64,000 bases of DNA from Anaerolineae bacterium (GTDB lineage Bacteria; Chloroflexota; Anaerolineae; Caldilineales; Caldilineaceae). Where the stretch lies: assembly GCA_030432295.1 (NCBI GenBank), contig JAUIHI010000018.1:1-64000 (forward strand). The letters run 5' to 3'. A program made the position numbers and the translations under genes. Within the stretch, counting starts at the first letter, position 1. Each line of letters starts with the position of its first letter. Below are positions 26,795 to 35,367 of the stretch, piece by piece. Below the pieces are notes generated by a model. That model saw nothing but the letters and a program-made list of their open reading frames with translations. It ran no database searches and was not told the DNA's origin.

Positions 26795-27802
26795 TTGAAC
26801 AACGGCTACAAACCCATCTACGGGCAGATCACTGGCTGGGGTGCGTATGCCCCGGAGAAGGTGCTGACCAATCACGACCTGCCGCCGGAATTAGAGACCA
26901 GCGACGAATGGATCGTCCAGCGCACAGGCATTCGCGAGCGGCACATTGCCGCGCCCGACGAGACGACCTGTACCCTTTCCCTAAACGCCAGCCGGGCCGC
27001 GCTGACAAAGGCAGGCATCGGGCCGAAGGATCTGGACCTGATTATCGTCGCCACCTCCACGCCGGACCACCACACGCCGCCGGTGTCCAGCCAGTTGCAG
27101 CACGCACTGGGCGCGACGGATGTGCCCGCATTCGTCCTCGTCACCGGCTGCACAGGCTTTGTCTACGCGCTGAGCGCCGCCTATCAGTTCATCCAGACTG
27201 GCGCGTATCGCAATATTCTGGTGGTGGGGGTGGAGTTGCTCAGCCGCTTTGTGGACTGGTCCGACCGGTCCATGTGCGTGCTCTTCGGGGATGCTGCGGG
27301 CGCGGTCGTCGTCCAGGCCACGGATCGTTCGTGTGGGTTACGCAGCTTCGTCCTTGGCTCCGACGGCAGCCAGAGCGAGCAGATTATTATGCACGGGGGC
27401 GGTTCGGCCCGACCCTTCAGCCAGGAGGTGCTGGACAATCGCCAACAGTACGTGCAGATGAATGGGCGGGAGGTCTTCAAATTTGCCACGCGGGTCGTCG
27501 GTCCGGCCTGCGAACAGGCCGCGGCCCAGGCCGGTCTCTCTCTGGCCGACATCGACTGGATCGTGCCCCATCAAGCCAATCTGCGCATCATCCAGACCGC
27601 GGCCAAACTGATGGACTTCCCGCTGGAACGCTTTGTCGTCAACATTGACCGCTACGCCAACACCTCTGCGGCGTCGATTCCACTGGCCCTGACCGAAAAT
27701 CTCGACAGCGGGCGCATCCTGCCCACAGATCGGCTGATGCTCGTCGCCTTTGGCGCAGGGTTGACGTGGGGTGCGGCGGTGTTGGAGATGAGTCCGCAAT
27801 GA
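26795..27802 (+). CDS. fabH: 3-oxoacyl-ACP synthase III
   Basis: 335 residues from a TTG at 26795 behind AGGAGGA. The catalytic triad is complete: Cys119 in VTGCTGF, His259 in VPHQANLR and Asn289 in RYANTSAAS. FabH condenses acetyl-CoA or a branched acyl-CoA with malonyl-ACP to start fatty-acid synthesis. It is isolated from other fab genes but divergent from a thiolase. A perfect GAAA-loop terminator follows 28 bases after the stop. Confidence 0.92.
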   Translation: MNNGYKPIYGQITGWGAYAPEKVLTNHDLPPELETSDEWIVQRTGIRERHIAAPDETTCTLSLNASRAALTKAGIGPKDLDLIIVATSTPDHHTPPVSSQLQHALGATDVPAFVLVTGCTGFVYALSAAYQFIQTGAYRNILVVGVELLSRFVDWSDRSMCVLFGDAAGAVVVQATDRSCGLRSFVLGSDGSQSEQIIMHGGGSARPFSQEVLDNRQQYVQMNGREVFKFATRVVGPACEQAAAQAGLSLADIDWIVPHQANLRIIQTAAKLMDFPLERFVVNIDRYANTSAASIPLALTENLDSGRILPTDRLMLVAFGAGLTWGAAVLEMSPQ

Positions 27803-27830
27803 AATGCGCTGAGACTGATTCTGATATAGA

Positions 27831-27868
27831 AAAGAGTAGGGCCAGACGAAAGTCTGGCCCTACTCTTT
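27831..27868. terminator. bidirectional terminator
   Basis: Perfect 17-bp stem AAAGAGTAGGGCCAGAC with GAAA tetraloop and complement, between the convergent fabH and DUF3368 genes. Its last base is the first base of the DUF3368 stop codon. Confidence 0.85.
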
Positions 27869-28353
27869 CACTGCTCACCAGCAGATGCGAGGACTGTTGA
27901 GATCAGCACTTCGCTTGCCCGAAAACCGAAGGATCGCAAGCGATTGATTTCGCTGCCCACAGAGACAATCAGTCCATTTTCTTTGGCTGCGAGGAGTAGC
28001 CCAAGCGTTCCGATTGGCTGCAAACCGTTCCGCCGAGCAAAGCGTCTTGCGTCTAAATCGTCCAACACTACGTCGTCAATGCCCAACTCCAAAGCCAGAG
28101 TAATCACTTCTGCTTCGCCGGGATCGATAGAACGACCCACAACTTCCAAGAGGGCCAGTTGTGTGCAGGCACGCTCAACCAACCAGCCACCTAAAAGTAA
28201 CTCCACTTCTGCTGTGGCTGAATCTGGTGCGCTGCGCAATTCACCCAGTACGGTTGGAGGAATGAAGACTGTTTCAACGCTTTGTCGCAGAAGTTCCAAC
28301 CGGCCCAGTTTTGATAAAAATATCAGCGGCGCGGTATTGACGATCCGGTTCAT
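27868..28353 (-). CDS. DUF3368 PIN-like toxin
   Basis: 161 residues. NTAPLIFLSKLGRLELL at the start, PGEAEVITLALE, and VLDDLDARRFARRNGL with GTLGLLLAAK are the hallmarks of DUF3368, a PIN-like nuclease family. The acidic residues Glu in GEAE and Asp in LDDLDA would form the metal site. It overlaps its UPF0175 partner by ATGA, antitoxin first, so the pair is a toxin-antitoxin operon. Confidence 0.88.
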   Translation of the reverse strand: MNRIVNTAPLIFLSKLGRLELLRQSVETVFIPPTVLGELRSAPDSATAEVELLLGGWLVERACTQLALLEVVGRSIDPGEAEVITLALELGIDDVVLDDLDARRFARRNGLQPIGTLGLLLAAKENGLIVSVGSEINRLRSFGFRASEVLISTVLASAGEQ

Positions 28354-28619
28354 TGCGCTGTCAGTCGTCTGGCTGCCTCCACCTCGTGCTTCGCTTCCTT
28401 TGCGTCAAGATTGATGGCTGCCACCCCATATCGCTCCAGCAGATGCAGGAAGAGAACACGGGATATTCCTGCCAATTCAGCGGCTTTGCCCGATGTCAGT
28501 TTGCCCATATCGAAGAGTTTGACGGCAAGCACCATCTGCATTTCACGCGCGAAATCGTCGTCCGACATCTTGAATAGCAGCGGCAGATCGCTGGGAACTG
28601 TCAGCGTTAATTGTGTCAT
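28350..28619 (-). CDS. UPF0175 family antitoxin
   Basis: 89 residues with the UPF0175 pattern: AREMQMVLAVKLFDMGKLTSGKAAELAGISRVLFLHLL-type helix-turn-helix core and C-terminal tail. These proteins bind DNA and neutralise DUF3368 toxins. Ribosome site CAGGAG before the ATG. Probably autoregulates its own operon; I see no clear operator. Confidence 0.9.
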   Translation of the reverse strand: MTQLTLTVPSDLPLLFKMSDDDFAREMQMVLAVKLFDMGKLTSGKAAELAGISRVLFLHLLERYGVAAINLDAKEAKHEVEAARRLTAQ

Positions 28620-28654
28620 AGCTTCGGTACTCCTGTATCAAAGGCTGGGGCAGT

Positions 28655-29584
28655 TCAGCCCAACTTCACGTGCGTCAGCCAGTTCCACTTGTCCGGCGCG
28701 CCGTCTTCCACAATGCCAAAGAAGACTTCCTGCACGGCTTTGGTGATTGGGCCGCGCTTGCCATCGCCCACAGGCATCCGGTCCACCGAGCGCACGGGGG
28801 TGATTTCGGCTGCGGTGCCGGTGAAGAAGATTTCATCGGCCAGGTAGAGCATCTCCCGGCTCATGGACGCTTCCTTCACTTCGTAGCCCAAATCTTTGGC
28901 GATGGTCATCGCACTGTCCCGGGTGATGCCGCCCAGAATGCTGCTGGAGAGGGGCGGGGTGTAGATGACGCCCTTGTGGATGATAAAGATATTCTCGCCG
29001 CTGCCTTCGCTGATCTGACCGTTGCCGTCCAGGGCAATGCCTTCGCTGAAGCCATTATCTTTGGCTTCGATGACGATATTCTGGCTGGAAACGTACTGGC
29101 CGCCGATCTTCGCCATCGGGCTGAGCATATTGGGGGCCATCCGCCGCCAACTGCTCACCTGCACGTCGATGCCGTTTTCGATGGCATCTGTGCCCAGATA
29201 GCGTCCCCAGGGAACCGTCGCCACAATCGCATCCACCGGGCAGCCTCGGCCATCCACGCCCAAAGTGTTGTAGCCCCGGAAGACCAGCGGACGCACGTAG
29301 GCGCTGCGCAGTTTGTTGGCCTGCAAGACCCGAATCGTCACATCCATCCACTCGTCCACCGTCAGTGGGGAGGGGATGCGGGCCACTTTGCAGCTAAAGA
29401 GCAGCCGCTCGTAGTGCTCCCGCCCGCGGAAGATAGCAGGGCCGTCGGGGGTCTCGTAGGCCCGAATGCCCTCGAATGTGCTGCTGCCGTAGTGCAGCGC
29501 GTGGGTGAATACGTGGACCTGGGCCTGGTCCCACGGAATGATTTCGCCGTTCATCCAGATAAAGTCGGCCCGCATTTTCGCCAT
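28655..29584 (-). CDS. ilvE: branched-chain amino acid aminotransferase
   Basis: 309 residues, fold type IV PLP enzyme. Opening FIWMNGEIIPWDQAQVHV and HALHYGSSTFEGIRAY, then SEGSGENIF and FTGTAAEITPVRSVD, are the full IlvE signature; the PLP lysine is in SPMAKIGGQY. It performs the last step of Leu, Ile and Val synthesis. GAAGGAGA precedes the ATG. Stands alone; no other ilv gene is in the window. Confidence 0.95.
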   Translation of the reverse strand: MAKMRADFIWMNGEIIPWDQAQVHVFTHALHYGSSTFEGIRAYETPDGPAIFRGREHYERLLFSCKVARIPSPLTVDEWMDVTIRVLQANKLRSAYVRPLVFRGYNTLGVDGRGCPVDAIVATVPWGRYLGTDAIENGIDVQVSSWRRMAPNMLSPMAKIGGQYVSSQNIVIEAKDNGFSEGIALDGNGQISEGSGENIFIIHKGVIYTPPLSSSILGGITRDSAMTIAKDLGYEVKEASMSREMLYLADEIFFTGTAAEITPVRSVDRMPVGDGKRGPITKAVQEVFFGIVEDGAPDKWNWLTHVKLG

Positions 29585-29660
29585 GGGTGTTCTCCTTCGC
29601 TGTGGGACACGGGCGCTGTCGCATCCTGTGGGGGGAAGGGCGCGTCTGTGTCGGAATCGA

Positions 29661-29697
29661 TCCGAAGTTCAATTTTTATCGAAAGTCGAACTTCGGA
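29661..29697. repeat. short hairpin repeat, copy 3 (imperfect)
   Basis: TCCGAAGTTC and GAACTTCGGA form the outer 10-bp stem; the inner part (AATTTTTATCGAAAGTC) is imperfect. It shares the GAAGTTC..GAACTTC core with the copies at 5150 and 25388 and lies upstream of ilvE. Confidence 0.7.
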
Positions 29698-29777
29698 CAA
29701 GTCCAGCCATTATAGCCAGTAAAGGGGAGAAATGCTATTTTGCGGGGTTCGATTTTTGTCTACTTCGCCGTCGGTCT

Positions 29778-31979
29778 TCATTCGTTATAAATCCAAGGGA
29801 AATAGAGCGGGGGTGGTGTGCCGCCTGGTTCACCCGTCGGCTCGTCGGTCACAACCGTTTGCAGAGTGGCCGTGCGCAGAAGGCCCGGATAGACGGATGA
29901 AATATCCACAACTGTCACATTCGTCATGCCGATGCTGGTGGTCAGGGGGACGCTGACGGTAATGTGCAGGGTGGCGCTGATATTCGGCTGCAATGTCAGA
30001 ATCGATGGCCCTGCGCTCACGGCCCAGGTTTCGCTGCGAACCATCGCCGTCAGATTTTCCGTCTGCTGGCCCGTATTTGTCAGGGTCAATGTGTGGGTAA
30101 CTATCTGACCAGCGGTTGCATCGGCAGAGGCAGGCGACTGCTCCAATTCCAACCCCCGCTGGCCGTAGACCGTCACAAAGGCAGCGGCAGGCACGCCCCA
30201 ATTGCCCGCGCTGTCCTGGCTCTCGACAAAAAGAGTGTGCTGTCCCGGTGCCCAGCCTGTCGTGTCGATCAGCGCCGTCACTCCTTCGCTGGTGCTGTTG
30301 AAGCTGCCATCTGCCGGCGAAAGGGGATGGGTAGTGGTGCTCTCCCAGGAGGGGTTGTCCACCGAATAGCGGGCAGCCGCGATGGATTGGGTCGGCTCCA
30401 CGCCATAGCCATTGGCGTAGTAGCGGGTGTCGTCGGCGGTGGCCGTCACTGTCACCGGCTGGCCTACATCCACCTGAGAGGCAGAAAGTGCCACAGAAAG
30501 CGTGTCTGGTCCCGCGGCCAACTGATAGGGGCGACGGGCTGCTTTGGCGGCATAGAGCAGGCTATCCAAATTTTGTTGGAGAATTGAGTTCTCGAAGTAG
30601 GAGCAGCTTTGGAAAAAGGTAGTCCCCACTTCAAAAGTGTAGGTGGCGACGCCAAATTCGCCGTAGGCAAAATCGGTGGTGCTGCCATCCACCGCGTAGA
30701 GACAGTTGGAAGTGTTGCAGACGCTGTAGCGGTTGTGGTAGCCGAATTTGCGCCCCAATCGACGCAACTCCTGCATATTGGGCGCATCGCTGCCCGTATA
30801 ATCCCAGGAGTAGATGACCAGATTGCCGTAGGAATGGAGCGAAATGAAGACGCCGTTTGTATCAATCGGCGCGGCGTCGCTGATATTCGGTCCCCGCTGG
30901 TCGGCAAAGACGCTGCGCATATAACTCTCGATAGCCTGGACCTCCGGCTCGGAGCCGGGCGACCCACCCCGATAGATGACACTGCACGGGTCGCTGGAAG
31001 AGCAGCCAGACCCACACGTGCCCCACAGAAATGTGCTGTTGCGATTCAGGTCTACGCCATAGGAATAGGGCGCATTGTTGGGTGAAGAGCCACAGGTTGC
31101 GGGCCGATCCGTATTCTTGCGCCAGGAATAGCCCTGCTCGGCCCAGCCGCGACCGTCCGGGTTGGCCTGGGGGACGATGTGAATTTCGTTGTAGTCCAGC
31201 ATCCACGTGATGTCCGGGTCCACGCCGTAGCCCGCGACCAGCTTTTCGGCGAAGCGGGCGGCCAGTTCCGCGGGGGCGTATTCCCGGGCGTGGATGGCCG
31301 CGATCAGCACAAATTTGCCCTTTTCCGTCGCACTGGAATTTTGATTGGTCAGCACCAGTGCGTGGATGTCCGAACCCACGGGTCCACCCGGCGTCACTTT
31401 GTCGTAGCTGTTGCCGATGTCGATCCACTGGGCAATGGCCGGTTTGTCCGCGGCCAGTTGGGCCAGATCAGCGAAGGTTTCGCCGACGGTGCGGTAGCAG
31501 GCATAGCCGGGGATGCCAGTGGTCTGTGCGGCATCGCGGGCTGTGGGCCGGGAAAGTTCCGCCGTCTTTTCCTCGTCGATTGTCCAGGAATAGCCGAGCA
31601 GTTGCAGCCAGCGCTCCTGCCCCGGATAGATCAGCGCCACCGCTTCGCCCGTCTGCCGGTTGACCTCCCACACGTCCAGGTTGCCGGTCAGGGGGCGCAG
31701 GGCCTCGTCATCGGCAAAGGGGATGCGAATAACGACAGGGGATTGGGTATCTGAGACTGGGGGCTGGGGATTGGGCGAACGGCAGGGATCGGTGAAAGGC
31801 GCGGATTGTGGCGATGGGGGCAGATCGGTCGGGCTGGTCAGATCGGCCCGACAGGGGATGGCGTCCTGGGCTGGGGGTGCGGCGTGGAGACGCGCAGAAC
31901 CGTTCCACAACAGTAACGCCAGACCACACAGCAACACACACAGCGCCACGCGCGAGACCTGCCACTTGCCACCTGCCAC
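29778..31979 (-). CDS. secreted M14 zinc carboxypeptidase with C-terminal beta domains
   Basis: 733 residues. The N terminus has a positively charged start and a hydrophobic signal (VALCVLLCGLALLLW) ending near an AAP cleavage region. The M14 domain spans about 160-480: zinc ligands in AIHAREYAP (HxxE) and the later LHSYG histidine, with VPQANPDGRG, GVDLNRNS and the catalytic Glu in YTFEVG. The rest is two Ig-like/CARDB-type beta domains. A GTG at 31979 has GGGGAGG six bases upstream. Residues near 70-85 (SPNPQPPVSDTQSP) are encoded by a G-rich repeat. Extracellular peptide degradation is likely. Confidence 0.88.
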   Translation of the reverse strand: MAGGKWQVSRVALCVLLCGLALLLWNGSARLHAAPPAQDAIPCRADLTSPTDLPPSPQSAPFTDPCRSPNPQPPVSDTQSPVVIRIPFADDEALRPLTGNLDVWEVNRQTGEAVALIYPGQERWLQLLGYSWTIDEEKTAELSRPTARDAAQTTGIPGYACYRTVGETFADLAQLAADKPAIAQWIDIGNSYDKVTPGGPVGSDIHALVLTNQNSSATEKGKFVLIAAIHAREYAPAELAARFAEKLVAGYGVDPDITWMLDYNEIHIVPQANPDGRGWAEQGYSWRKNTDRPATCGSSPNNAPYSYGVDLNRNSTFLWGTCGSGCSSSDPCSVIYRGGSPGSEPEVQAIESYMRSVFADQRGPNISDAAPIDTNGVFISLHSYGNLVIYSWDYTGSDAPNMQELRRLGRKFGYHNRYSVCNTSNCLYAVDGSTTDFAYGEFGVATYTFEVGTTFFQSCSYFENSILQQNLDSLLYAAKAARRPYQLAAGPDTLSVALSASQVDVGQPVTVTATADDTRYYANGYGVEPTQSIAAARYSVDNPSWESTTTHPLSPADGSFNSTSEGVTALIDTTGWAPGQHTLFVESQDSAGNWGVPAAAFVTVYGQRGLELEQSPASADATAGQIVTHTLTLTNTGQQTENLTAMVRSETWAVSAGPSILTLQPNISATLHITVSVPLTTSIGMTNVTVVDISSVYPGLLRTATLQTVVTDEPTGEPGGTPPPLYFPWIYNE
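31737..31790. repeat. G-rich repeat inside the carboxypeptidase gene
   Basis: GGGGATTGGGTATCTGAG followed by ACTGGGGGCTGGGGATTGGG, related to the strings at 5581-5690. It is translated in frame into a Pro/Ser-rich linker after the signal peptide. Confidence 0.6.
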
Positions 31980-31988
31980 TTGCCACCT
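31957..31988. repeat. 14-base tandem repeat at a start codon
   Basis: ACCTGCCACTTGCC occurs twice (31957-31970 and 31971-31984) plus four bases. The repeat contains the GTG start of the carboxypeptidase and part of its ribosome site, so copy number would alter the start. Confidence 0.75.
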
Positions 31989-31991
31989 CCC

Positions 31992-33371
31992 CTACTTTTC
32001 CACCAGCATCCGGTCCACCGCCGCGGTCAACTCGGCCAATGTACTCACCTGCAAAATTGTATCGCAGATGGGCGCATATTCCAGCATATCGCTGTCGCCC
32101 GTGCCCCACATCATCGGCATCTCCGGGTTCAGCCACAGGGTGCGGCGGGCGCGACGGGCCATCATTCCAAAGATGTCCAGCCGGGGATCGTTGTAGTTGT
32201 TGCGCCCGTCACCCACCACAATCAGCGTCGTGCGGCTGTCGATGGTGTCCAGATAGTCGTCGGCAAAATCCTGCAAGCCGTTGCCCATATCCGTGCTGTA
32301 GTAGCCCGGCGGCATCCGCACGAGCACCTGGCCGATGGCCCCATTGGCATCGTTGCCCTGAAAGTCGGGGGTGATGTATTCCAGATGGTCGATGAAAGCG
32401 AAGGCGTGGGTTTTTGTGACCAAATCCTGCAATTCGTAGACCAGACTGAGCATCAGCTCCGAGCAGTAGCGCATGGATGTGCTGATGTCACAGATGACCA
32501 CCAGTTTGGGCTTGACTTTGCGGTCCCGGTGTTTGATATCGAAGGGGACGCTGCCGTGGCGCAGGTTGGCGCGGATGGTGGCTTTGGCGTCCAGTTGGCC
32601 GGTCTTAGCCCGCTTCTGGCGCAGGGCCACCCGGCTGCGCAGGAGCGAAGCCAGCTTGCGCACTTCCTTGCGCAGTTTGTGCATATCGTCGTCGGAGAGG
32701 GCGTTGAAGGGGCGGTCCATCAGCCCGTCTAGCGCATCTTCCGGGCGCTGCTCGCTCATATTCTGGGCAATCTGCTGCCCGGCGAACTGGCGCAACTGTT
32801 CTTCCAGCCCCTGCATATTGGCCTGGATCAACTGGCGCATCTGATCCATCCGCTGTTTGTTCATCCCCATCTGGGACATCAATTTGGCGATCTCATCCAT
32901 CGCCTTGCGCACTTCGTCGAACTGAAGCGCACGCTGCATCCGACGGGCCATCCACTCCCGATAGCGCAGATCGTCGGCCTGGTTCAGCCCCACCATCTGG
33001 CCGAGCTGCTCCAACTCCTCTTTGCTCAGTTGCTCGCCCCGCAGCAGACGTTCTAGCATCTCGCGCAGGTGTTCGCCGAACTGGCGCAGAGCCTCGGCCA
33101 GCATCGCGGCCTCTTCTTCGGTCAAATCTTCGGTCAGGTTCATCAGCGGTGGCGCTTCTGTGCCGTCGAAGAAGAGGGGGAATAGCTCCTCGAAAGTGCC
33201 CAAATCAGCGGCCTCTTTGACCAGTGTGGCGCGCAGGCTGAGTCGGAAGGCGTCCCGCTCCTGAATGCCCAGATTGTCCACCGCTCGGAAGGCATCCGCG
33301 CTCTCGGCCAGGCTGACCCGCACGCCACCAGAGCGGAGCGCAGCTATGAATTTGACGATGCGTTCTTCCAT
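31992..33371 (-). CDS. VWA-domain protein of the CoxE/ViaA type
   Basis: 459 residues. The N-terminal two thirds are helical and charged; the C-terminal von Willebrand A domain has an intact MIDAS, DISTSM, at about residues 320-325, then GRNNYND. With the MoxR ATPase gene just upstream on the same strand it forms the common MoxR-VWA pair (RavA-ViaA, CoxD-CoxE), thought to act as a chaperone or insertion system for metal centres or membrane complexes. ATG at 33371 with TGGAGG. The target is not evident from neighbours. Confidence 0.88.
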   Translation of the reverse strand: MEERIVKFIAALRSGGVRVSLAESADAFRAVDNLGIQERDAFRLSLRATLVKEAADLGTFEELFPLFFDGTEAPPLMNLTEDLTEEEAAMLAEALRQFGEHLREMLERLLRGEQLSKEELEQLGQMVGLNQADDLRYREWMARRMQRALQFDEVRKAMDEIAKLMSQMGMNKQRMDQMRQLIQANMQGLEEQLRQFAGQQIAQNMSEQRPEDALDGLMDRPFNALSDDDMHKLRKEVRKLASLLRSRVALRQKRAKTGQLDAKATIRANLRHGSVPFDIKHRDRKVKPKLVVICDISTSMRYCSELMLSLVYELQDLVTKTHAFAFIDHLEYITPDFQGNDANGAIGQVLVRMPPGYYSTDMGNGLQDFADDYLDTIDSRTTLIVVGDGRNNYNDPRLDIFGMMARRARRTLWLNPEMPMMWGTGDSDMLEYAPICDTILQVSTLAELTAAVDRMLVEK

Positions 33372-33386
33372 ACAAACCTCCAGAAA

Positions 33387-33440
33387 CGTGAAGCGTGAAA
33401 TGTGGGATCGGACACGGATCCCGCGTTTCACACTTCACCC
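33387..33440. repeat. imperfect inverted repeat between MoxR and VWA genes
   Basis: GTGAAGCGTGAAATGTGGGATC pairs imperfectly with GATCCCGCGTTTCACACTTCAC. It could attenuate the distal gene or be another dispersed palindrome. A 15-base direct duplication (TCAATTGTTGCG..CG) at 33460-33490 covers the MoxR stop. Confidence 0.6.
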
Positions 33441-33474
33441 GTCACAGTCACTCGTCACATCAATTGTTGCGCCG

Positions 33475-34446
33475 TCAATTGTTGCGTCGTCCGCCCCGTC
33501 GTCGCGGCTCGTCATCCCCAAACTCATCGGCGCGGGGTCGGGAAAGTTGCCGTTGTACTTTGCGCAGGTCGGTTTCGTGCTTCAGAAGGACGCTCATTGT
33601 GGTTTCCAGGGTTTTCTGGTCCAGGCTGGTCACATTGAGGGCCACCAGAGAACGCGCCCAGTCCAGGGTTTCGCTGATGCTGGGCGACTTGCGCAGGTCC
33701 ATCCCCCGCAGACGCTGGACCAGATCGACGGCCTGTTGGGCCAGTTTGGGGGCCAGTTCCGGCACTTTCAATCGGACAACGCCCAACTCCTGTTCCAAAT
33801 CCGGGTAGCCGATGAAGAGATAGAGACAGCGCCGTTTCAGGGCTTCGCTCAGTTCCCGGGTGTTGTTGCTGGTCAGCAGCACAATCGGCATGTGGATGGC
33901 GGATAGGGTTCCCAATTCGGGCACGCTCACCTGGAAATCGCTCAAAATTTCCAACAGAAAAGCCTCGAACTCGGCGTCGGCCCGGTCGATTTCGTCGATG
34001 AGCAGGACCACCGGCTCCTCACTCAGAATGGCCTGAAGTAGGGGGCGCTGAAGCAGAAAACGCATGGAAAAGAAGACGTCCTCTTCCCCAGCCAGACGAT
34101 CAGCGGCTTCGGTCAGATTGGCTGATCCGGAAAGGGTCTGGGCCAACTGGTCCCGCAATAGTTGGGTATAGAGTAGCTGCTTGGCGTACTCCCATTCGTA
34201 GAGCGCCTTTGTTTCGTCCAGCCCTTCGTAGCATTGCAGGCGGATCAGCCTGCGCCCGGTGGCGCTGGCGATGGCTTTGGCCAGTTCCGTCTTGCCCACA
34301 CCCGCGGGACCTTCGGTGAGCAGAGGCTTCTGCAATTGCTGTGCCAGAAAAGTCGTCGTAGCAATCTCGTCGTTGGAGATGTACTGCTGCTCGGACAGGG
34401 CGCTCTTTGTGTCGTCAATCGACTTGAACGTGCGTAGCTTCGTCAT
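33475..34446 (-). CDS. MoxR-family AAA ATPase
   Basis: 323 residues. Walker A GPAGVGKTE (about 46-54), Walker B VVLLIDEIDRAD (about 140-151) and sensor 1 VLLTSNNTRELSEALKRR are clear, the MoxR/RavA pattern. It couples ATP hydrolysis to remodelling, with the downstream VWA protein as partner. C-terminal tail is arginine-rich and disordered. CAAGGAG before the ATG. Confidence 0.93.
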   Translation of the reverse strand: MTKLRTFKSIDDTKSALSEQQYISNDEIATTTFLAQQLQKPLLTEGPAGVGKTELAKAIASATGRRLIRLQCYEGLDETKALYEWEYAKQLLYTQLLRDQLAQTLSGSANLTEAADRLAGEEDVFFSMRFLLQRPLLQAILSEEPVVLLIDEIDRADAEFEAFLLEILSDFQVSVPELGTLSAIHMPIVLLTSNNTRELSEALKRRCLYLFIGYPDLEQELGVVRLKVPELAPKLAQQAVDLVQRLRGMDLRKSPSISETLDWARSLVALNVTSLDQKTLETTMSVLLKHETDLRKVQRQLSRPRADEFGDDEPRRRGGRRNN

Positions 34447-34473
34447 GCGTCACGGCTCCTTGCGGCTCGAATT

Positions 34474-34701
34474 CTATGCGCTGGTAGAGGTGGATTCACT
34501 GACCTGATAGGCAGTTATTTCTTCATACAATTGATCCACAGTGGCATGAGCGAATGTTTCGTCCCGCCAGGCCAGATAGTCTCCACCTCCCGATTGCCAA
34601 ACTGCCCATAAGCGCACAAGTTTTGCGGGACTAAAACGCTCCATCAGCAGGCGATTGGCTTCCTGCATTATCTGCATATCTGGTACTACGGAAATACTCA
34701 T
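34474..34701 (-). CDS. small partner protein of the PIN toxin
   Basis: 75 residues: VVPDMQIMQEANRLLMERFSP then LVRLWAVWQSGGGDYLAWRDETF. Not a family I can name. It overlaps the PIN gene by ATGA and has its own GGAGG, so it is probably the antitoxin even though it lies second in the operon. Confidence 0.6.
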   Translation of the reverse strand: MSISVVPDMQIMQEANRLLMERFSPAKLVRLWAVWQSGGGDYLAWRDETFAHATVDQLYEEITAYQVSESTSTSA

Positions 34702-35168
34702 TGCACTGCCTCCATTTTTCGATCATCACTATCCCGGACGAATGTCATAGGATCAGTGACATTCAGTTTCGTGTCTCTTAGCTGCCCATAGCGTCGAATC
34801 AGCCGGTCATCACAGGTCAAGAGGAAATCAACCGATACCGATTCTGCACAAGCGACATGCAACGCATCCAATGCCTTGATTCCAAGCCCTTCAAGCACTG
34901 TCGCCCGTTGACGAATGGTCGGATTTACAGTCACGAATTCGCCTGCCAAAGCTGAGATTCGTCCTACCCAAGCCCTGCGTTCTGTGTGGGGATTTTTGCT
35001 TGTCTCGTAAGCGACAACCGATGAGGTCACGAGCACGCCTTCGCCCGCTTCTATCATTTGGAGAATGACCGAAAAAGCCATTGTTTCCAGCCAAATGCGC
35101 GGCTGTTGTTGATCATCGAAAGGTCGATTGTAAACGCTTGTATCCAAATAGATACGCACTGGCGTCAT
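34698..35168 (-). CDS. PIN-domain ribonuclease (toxin)
   Basis: 156 residues with the PIN acidic positions: Asp in IYLDTSVYNRPF, Glu in VAYETSKN, Asp in KALDALHVACAE and TCDDRL. Such proteins cleave RNA and act as toxins. ACGGAGGGG before the ATG. Here the toxin is the upstream gene of the pair, the reverse of the usual VapBC order. Confidence 0.85.
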   Translation of the reverse strand: MTPVRIYLDTSVYNRPFDDQQQPRIWLETMAFSVILQMIEAGEGVLVTSSVVAYETSKNPHTERRAWVGRISALAGEFVTVNPTIRQRATVLEGLGIKALDALHVACAESVSVDFLLTCDDRLIRRYGQLRDTKLNVTDPMTFVRDSDDRKMEAVQ

Positions 35169-35299
35169 ACACCCCTCCGTTTCTGAACAAAGTTTGTGCT
35201 GATAGTCTCATTATAGCACGTTCGCCGTCCGTAGTCAGCCACTCATTTGGGGTGGTTGGGAGAAATCCCCTAAACCCACCGGATTGAGGAACGATTCAG

Positions 35300-35328
35300 T
35301 TGCACTCTGCCCGACGGCGGGTTACAAT
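35300..35328 (+). promoter_or_regulatory. sigma-70 type promoter for the amidohydrolase
   Basis: TTGCAC (35300-35305), 17 bases, TACAAT (35323-35328). Transcription would begin near 35335, which rules out the upstream TTG at 35284 and favours the TTG at 35368. Confidence 0.6.
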
Positions 35329-35367
35329 TCTTTCCAGCACAGTCGCCCACACAGCCGAGAAACCGTT

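Noticed and set aside
31957-31988. CRISPR-like direct repeat
   Set aside because: Only two full units, directly joined with no spacers.
35284-35367. longer start for the amidohydrolase
   Set aside because: A promoter at 35300-35328 overlaps this stretch and the extra residues are not family-like.
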